From NCBI GenBank assembly GCA_026120035.1, contig JALRME010000007.1:310001-374000 (forward strand): DNA of 64,000 nt, read 5' to 3'. This stretch comes from Coleophoma eucalyptorum. Its lineage: Eukaryota > Ascomycota > Leotiomycetes > Helotiales > Dermateaceae. Made by a program: the position numbers and the translations under genes. Each line of letters begins with the position of its first letter. Position 1 is the stretch's first letter. Positions 58,400 to 64,000 of the stretch are shown here, piece by piece. The notes below the pieces were generated by a model. That model saw only the letters and a list, made by a program, of their open reading frames with translations, did not search any database and was not told the DNA's origin.

Positions 58400-59214
58400 A
58401 AAGAATGGAGTGACGCCCAAAAATCACGAGGACTTTAAATCTGGCGTAAAATACGAGAAAGTAGTAAGTACTCCTTGCGTGTGTATAAATAGTCATTCAT
58501 GGTGTGTTCTAAGACAAGCTTGAAAACAGCTTTGGTTCTTCTCCGGTACGGAACTGTAAGTGACCAATTGCGATTGACAGAGAACATCAGGTCACCGATG
58601 TTGCAAAGGGCTGAATTCCTTTCCAAAGGGAGCGACTTTGATATTGTCTGTTTTGGGCAACGTCGCTAAACGACATACCATCACGCCAAGCGATGCACGC
58701 TGCTTACAGAGGGCACGCTACCCTTGGAGAGGCCACCACAATAACTCGTTTAGGAAAGGAGTTTGAAACACTGGGATTGTCCTTTTCAGAAGCACTTCTG
58801 TGCTCGCTATGTTCGCTGCATCGCTAAGGTTAATGGGTCATCAAGCATTGTATCTTAGCAATGCCACAATGCCAAGACATGTTCTCATAGACCAGAGGCG
58901 CCCTAAGTTACTCTTGAAGGCCTCGTATTGACTAGCCTTCCTCCCCGCCCTTCTATTTATGTTTCCATACTAGTTGATCATACTTGTATGACCGTGCGGT
59001 AGGAGCATTTTAGGTTGGGTGATATGCAGTCCGTGAGTAAGGATACTTTGGATGCACAACCATTAAATAGACATAGTCAGATGAATACAAAGGCGCAGCC
59101 CTTCAACTCCTCCAGCACTCCTCTTCAGCATCAGACTTCGTTGTCGAATGATTTTTGAAGGGCATAGATCCAAATCCATCTAAAGTCATCAATAGGCTAC
59201 ACTTACTCAGAAAC
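58400..59214. other. Intergenic region
   Basis: About 0.8 kb with no coding character. It marks the probable right border of the metabolic cluster. It contains the promoter of the next plus-strand gene. Confidence 0.45.
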
Positions 59215-60178
59215 ATGTTTTCTACAAGAACCGCCGTACTCATTCGACTCCTAACCAGCCTCGTGGGAGGAGGCTCACTCGCTCTCTGGGTGCTAAACCT
59301 CCAGAGAGTTCTCGAACCATACTTCCCAGCCCAAAAACCAGGCTTGACATTCCTTCCTATAGTCTTCGTAAGTTCCATCTCCCAATCTACCTCCTTTCTC
59401 CTTCATTTCTGAGCAGAACACCTTTCAAAGCCCATACAAAAGGGCAGAAACCCAATAACTGATCAATCCAGCTATCCATCTCCATAATTCTCAACCTGCT
59501 GCACCTCGGCTTCCCACCCAATACACCCACGATCACAAGAACCCGAAAATGGCTCGACATCACCAGTGATCTCTTGATTGCAGTATTACTAACTGCCTTC
59601 GGCATTATCGCCTTCCTACACGATAATTATACGTATTTCCGAACCGGCATGTGGCGACAGTATGACGATAATGATTCGAGTTTTGGATGGTTTGATCGCG
59701 AGGTCGTGGCGGGGAGTTTGATGATAGTCGTCGTGTGAGTTTGCTCTCTCCTGTCTCTAGGGTCTTGCTTGCAAGAACATCCATTCCCATCTATAGTAAA
59801 CGCTTCATGGAATTGAATAATCCCTCTAACATAAAGTCTAGACTCTCACACATCCTCCTCGCCTTCTCTCAACTCTTCGGCTTCCCAGCCGCAGTCTTTG
59901 GGGCTCAGTCAAACCTAGATACCAATCCCCCAGACTATCAATCGGACACTTCATCCGTGACACTTCTGAAAACGCATTCAAATGAGAAGAAACAAAAACG
60001 CCAGGGCATGGATACAGCAAGTTTTGTATCCAATGGAGAGTTTGGGAAGGAGGAGCTCTACTTGTCGTCCTCTTCGGTTGCGGGTTTTAGTTTGACGAAG
60101 GATAGTGAGGTTGAGAGTATTGGAGACAAGTATAATTCTGGAGAATTTGTGAAGGAGAAGAAGACGTTGGAGGTCTGA
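59215..60178 (+). CDS. Fungal four-helix membrane protein, unknown function
   Basis: Three exons (59215-59367, 59472-59734, 59842-60178) encode 250 residues. Introns of 104 and 107 bases are longer than most here. The second uses a GTGAGT donor and a TCTAG acceptor, giving MIVVVLSHILLAFSQL. Four hydrophobic helices are seen (LIRLLTSLVGGGSLALWVL; SISIILNLLHLGF; LLIAVLLTAFGIIAFL; the joined VVVLSHILLAFSQLFGF), the layout of MARVEL-like fungal membrane proteins, although I cannot assign the domain. A Ser/Lys-rich cytosolic tail of about 90 residues follows, with predicted phosphorylation potential. No clear link to the neighbours exists. Confidence 0.75.
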
Positions 60179-60506
60179 GGAGGTATGGGATGAAGAACGT
60201 AACGTAATGATTACTTGGAGGCTAGGATTCTGGACTATAGTACCGCGTTACGTCGCTAGTTAGCTAGACGCTCCTTTATAGCTACGACAGTGTTATGAGA
60301 ACGAAGACGGAATAGACGATGAGCGTAGCAGTATCTCCACGTAAATCCACAACATGTATATCACCCATTTCAGCTAGGGTTGATCCCCAAAATTTAGAAC
60401 GCCAAAATGCCTGCTGATATTGCATCTATACCCGCCCGCATAAACTTTTGTTTACTTTACAATCATACAGTGCCTTCTACTGTCCATGTAGAACACTTTT
60501 ATTCCT
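60179..60506. other. Convergent 3' spacer
   Basis: This 328-base gap lies between the stops of two convergent genes. No gene or structured element is recognised. Confidence 0.5.
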
Positions 60507-62094
60507 TTATTGAACCTTCTTGCCGCTCGTTGTCAACTTCAAAGGTACTGGCTTACTCCACAACCACAAAGCCACAAATGCTAGCCATCCAGTAACTGTA
60601 GCGGCAATTCCTGCAATCCATGGCCATGCTCCGCTAATAACCCAACTTCTTGGGTACTCGTCGTGAGCAAAATGTCTGACTGTCACGGTGTTCTTCTCCT
60701 CGACATTAGTGAGGAATGGTCGCTTATAGTTGACCTTGAAGTTGAAAATACCGTGTTGATCAGGAAGCTTGAAGCTTGTGGTGAACACAGTAGAGTCAGA
60801 TGTTGTGCCTGATGCAACCAGAGGCAAACGGTGGAAAGGTGAGAGCATAGAGAACTCGAGCTGAACGACATCCTCCTCAACCGGGGTGAACGGTACCCAC
60901 TTATCCCAAGACCATTCCGAAAGCTCAATTGAGTATTCCTAGATTTCATCAGCAGCTGGTTTACATTCCCAAGATATCGTTTACATACCACATCGTTCTT
61001 CACTCGGTAGATCTTAGGGTTGGTGATATTGCTTCTCACACCCTCGTTGAGGCGGTGCTCAATCTTTCCAACCTTCAAGACACCAATTTCTTGGAAAGTC
61101 CAGCCAGTAACCTCTTTGGCGAAAGCTTGGTTAGAAGTCTTGACTTTCTTCGCATCGGTGCCAACGCCTCCCATACCCACACTGCGCTTCACCTCACCAG
61201 TGAACCAGCCATCTTCAAGCATCTCTGCAGATCCAATAACAGTGAATCGAGCGGAGTTTCTTGCCTGCATTGTGGTAACCAAGGACAGTTGTTGGCCAGC
61301 TGCGAACACATCCTCGACAGACTCAGCCTCGTCCTTAGGGTTGTACGAATATGCTGTTCTTGGCGCCCGGATGACTGGAGTCAACAATGGGCTGGTATTT
61401 CCCAAGGTCTGTCCAACACCTCGTGGGAAAGCGATAACCTCTCCACCCTTTCCATTGCCCTTGAAGAAGTTCTTGACACCTGGTCGAATGGTATCTGGTC
61501 TTGGGAGAAGAACGACATCATGCTTCTCGGATGCACTGAGAGTATCGTAGTTGAAGTGGTCTACTACGAGCGCATTGCGGTCAGTAGGTAGATGGATGTC
61601 CAATTCGAGAAGGAGGGACACGAGGGCGGTTGGTGTGGGGGTTGTTGCAGAGAGCGTCAACAGGATGTTTCCGCCTTTGTTAATGAATTCGAGGAGTAGT
61701 TTAGGGGTCAAGTTAGGACCAAGGCCTGAGAGAAGATTAGCAAGAAGAAGCTGCAAGTGCAGTAGAAGCTCTACCTTTTGACTTGGATGGTAGAACGAGT
61801 AGGTGCTCATAAGCTCTCTCGCCGAGTGTGAAGAGACCAACACTCTCGCTCTTTGGTGACTCAAATGTAATTTGGAAGCCTCTTTCTATAACACAATCCC
61901 GTTAGCAGAGTGAACTGTGGGCAAGCTTCAGGGCCAATTTTGAAGCTCATACCTTCTAAATCTCCGAAATACTTAGAATATTTGGACTTATCAGCCAATT
62001 CCTCCAAAACAACCAATAACCTATTGCCAGAAGCGCTCAAAGCTTGCGCAACACCTAGGAGACCTAGGAACAAGAAAGAAAGTAACCACCGCAT
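60507..62094 (-). CDS. WBP1: Oligosaccharyltransferase subunit Wbp1 (OST48)
   Basis: Wbp1 is the beta subunit of the ER complex that transfers the Glc3Man9GlcNAc2 glycan to Asn in nascent proteins. Four exons (62094-61953, 61885-61775, 61725-60989, 60938-60507) encode 473 residues. Joins give DLEERGFQITFESPK, SKSKGLGPNLTPKL and KNDVEYSIELSEW. Landmarks are the signal peptide (LLSFLFLGLLGVAQALS), the NRLLVVLEE start of the DDOST domain, EFINKGGNILL, VVDHFNYD, the NYKRPFLT segment, and one C-terminal membrane helix (WIAGIAATVTGWLAFVALWLW) with a short KK-containing cytosolic end (SGKKVQ), the ER-retrieval-like KKxx-type tail. Length and order are standard. It is a housekeeping gene, divergent from the complex I subunit gene. 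Confidence 0.96.
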
Positions 62095-62392
62095 ATTTTT
62101 GTTGTGGTAGTTGTTTGGTGGAACTCGTCGTCAGAAGTTCAGATGCTCTTGCGCGTCGAAGCTTTAGGGATACGTAGCTCGAAGCCAAGAATCCTCACAC
62201 GTGATCTGAGCTTAAACCCACTCCTCCGGTCGCCGACTTCACCTCATCCAAGCTGCGCGACGGATTTGACGATTCGTACCATCAGCACCAATTCTTGAGG
62301 TTGTAGTACTCTGCCAAGTCTCGAACTTGATCAATCAGGTGCGTATCGCGCTCATGGAGCTTTAGACTACCTGCTAACCTTTCCCAGTCACC
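62095..62392. promoter_or_regulatory. Bidirectional promoter WBP1 / NUO9.5, with leader intron
   Basis: Only 298 bases separate the two ATGs. On the plus side a leader intron is likely at 62339-62387 (CAG/GTGCGT donor, TGCTAACC branch, CCCAG acceptor), which places the acceptor five bases before the ATG at 62393. A CACGTGA motif lies at about 62199-62205. Confidence 0.65.
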
Positions 62393-62691
62393 ATGTCAGC
62401 CTATCCACGATTCTTTCAACAGCCATTCCGGTACATGCGATGGGCGTCAATTGAGAAGCCAGCAATCTTTTACTCGATCATAATAGGATGCCTAGGACCT
62501 GTTACTCTTGTTACGGTACCGCCGATTCGAAAAATGCTTGGAGACGTGGATCCAGAGCCAATTCCATTGACATACCCAAGTAAGCAGGGGGGGTTATTGA
62601 TCATATGAGGGCGAGAGCAACAGCAGCTGATTTGTTAACTACAGTGCCCACCACACCAAGGAACAAGAACTTGACCGGTTATGAAGATTAG
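62393..62691 (+). CDS. nuo9.5: NADH:ubiquinone oxidoreductase 9.5-kDa subunit
   Basis: Exons 62393-62579 and 62645-62691 encode 77 residues. The intron 62580-62644 (GTAAGC donor with a run of G, TTAACTACAG end) rejoins TYPMPTTPRNKNLTGYED. The product is a small accessory subunit of mitochondrial complex I in fungi. It has one membrane helix (IFYSIIIGCLGPVTLVTV) followed by the conserved PPIRKMLGD motif and PIPLTYP, and the aromatic N-terminus FFQQPFRYMRWAS. Length matches Neurospora Nuo9.5. The gene is easily missed because it is short and split. Confidence 0.9.
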
Positions 62692-64000
62692 AGGGCTTTC
62701 GGGTTGCTTGGGTTGTTTGGGGACAAAACGAGACTACGAGCAAAGTTGTGTACATATGGCGTCTTGAGAAATGGAAAACAATACAACACCCTATTGGAAT
62801 TCTGGTAGAATGCGCCGGCTTCGGAATCTAAAGCGAATTCCTTCTTTCGGATTTCGCAGTCACCGGTTCGGGCGGAGGTGCTCTATGTGGAATATATGCT
62901 CTACTTCCTTAAGTTACGGCCTTTTCTGGACAACACTCTTGACACAAGGATATTTTCAAGATAAGAATGCTTTTAAAGCCATGGAGTCTTGGCTATAATC
63001 TACAGTCTAAGTAGTTGTTCGATGCGGTATCGAAAAGGCATGCCACAATGGCTAGGATTAAAGCCGAGTGTGCAGTCATTTAAAGCTTTCACATCTTCAA
63101 GATTCTTATTGGCATTCGTCTTGGATCTGGATTTAATTGCAAGTGCACTACTCCCTCAATATCTCATAAGAGCCAGCTTGAGAGTTTAAGCGGATAGTCT
63201 TGTCTTGCTACTTGTTCTCTTTTATGTTACCTTGGTGATCCTGAAATCGAGTCAATTTTTCACTCTGCGACAATGCTACTAGTGTCACCGCAAAGCCGGA
63301 CTCCCTTGTGAGATACCAAACCTCTCAGATCTCTTGTCGCTCTCCTTAATTGTGACGGTCGAAACAGCAAATTAATGTTCTGACGTTCGCAAAACGCGTT
63401 GTCTCAAACAACCTCCTTTTACAAAGAACTCAAACAATACGACCCTTGCTCTCTCGAACAGAATTAAGCAGAAAACAAAAAAACAAAATGATAACGAAAC
63501 AAAAAAGAGAATACTTCCAATCTTTCTTTGTTGCACATCGCACACCTCCGCCACGTGTAAAGCCACGTTATTTCGCCACCTAGTGATGATCTCCCGGTTT
63601 CGATCGAACAAATACGAAGTAAAATGCCCCTGAAAATAGGCGAAATTCCCTTTGCGAGAGCAGATGGACAAAGATGAACACGGTAACTACAATGGCTAAC
63701 ATTTAATTATAAAACACTACATTTATGTATTCGGTTTCGTTTGCAAAAGAACGAACCTTGTGAGTGGGGACCCCAAGAGGTTTGTGGGGAGATGGGCATT
63801 TGAGTACCTAGCCAGGGGCAGGGCTGGGAGGGGTTCATTGAAGGGGGGGGGGGTAAGATACCTTTGGACATTCGTTGACCAATCGATCATACAAACGAGT
63901 AGGAGGATATGAAAACACACACCAGTGTTTAACTAATATTAAATTGTGTCGTTTCCTTAGGACCTAATTCTGTTATGTTAACCTCACTAAGTCCTTTTGC
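62692..64000. other. Non-coding right end
   Basis: No convincing gene is seen. The frames at 62989-63189, 63372-63671 (minus) and 63723-63920 (minus) lack domain character. A run of eleven G lies at 63843-63853. The area may be the untranslated end of a gene outside the window. Confidence 0.4.
63843..63853. repeat. Poly-G tract (11)
   Basis: G11 in the non-coding right end. Confidence 0.85.

Noticed and set aside
63372..63920. Minus-strand frames at the right edge
   Set aside because: Composition follows local T- and C-rich DNA, with no conserved motif; no credible splice chain.

Overview
The window is nuclear DNA of a filamentous ascomycete (Pezizomycotina), most likely a leotiomycete. Genes are broken by introns of about 45-70 bases with GTAAGT-like donors, CTAAC/CTGAC-like branch sites and YAG or AAG acceptors. 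The gene families (Zn2Cys6 regulators, DHA1/DHA2 transporters, a G1 glutamic peptidase, fungal complex I 9.5-kDa subunit, Rqc2/Tae2, OST subunit Wbp1) are typical of such fungi. The class is inferred from the look of the proteins and was not tested by a search. I rebuilt 21 intact spliced genes by joining reading frames across consensus splice sites and checking family motifs over each junction. I saw no tRNA, rRNA, CRISPR array or intact transposon.

Left part (1-23.7 kb): a DHA1 transporter, a small secreted four-cysteine protein, a SAM-methyltransferase-like protein, a Fungal_trans_2 regulator without a zinc cluster, a frameshifted gene relic (11.1-12.4 kb) followed by an AT-rich gene-poor stretch, a secreted G1 (eqolisin) acid peptidase, the ribosome quality-control factor Rqc2/Tae2, and a convergent Zn2Cys6 regulator.

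Centre-left (23.7-32.0 kb): a compact membrane/cell-surface polysaccharide locus. A GH16-like/acyltransferase-3 fusion protein is divergent from a family 2 processive glycosyltransferase, and a second acyltransferase-3-like membrane protein follows. Together they could make, export and acylate a surface glycan. The GH16-like domain has lost its catalytic glutamates. About 3.9 kb of gene-free DNA comes next.

Centre-right (36.0-58.4 kb): a likely amino-acid-derived metabolite cluster. Homoserine O-acetyltransferase, aspartate kinase, O-acetylhomoserine sulfhydrylase-like enzyme, a Zn2Cys6 regulator and a DHA1 transporter all lie on the minus strand. A nitrilase is divergent from the acetyltransferase. 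A GNAT acetyltransferase, a LovD/EstB-like serine hydrolase, a DHA2 transporter and a second Zn2Cys6 regulator follow. Aspartokinase plus homoserine acetyltransferase plus PLP sulfhydrylase is the same trio as Fub3/Fub5/Fub7 of the fusaric acid pathway, but no polyketide synthase or NRPS is in the window. The suggested product is a gamma-substituted amino acid built from O-acetylhomoserine. This is the most interesting system in the window.

Right end (59.2-64 kb): an orphan four-helix membrane protein, then two housekeeping genes sharing a 298-base divergent promoter (OST subunit Wbp1 and complex I 9.5-kDa subunit), then non-coding sequence.
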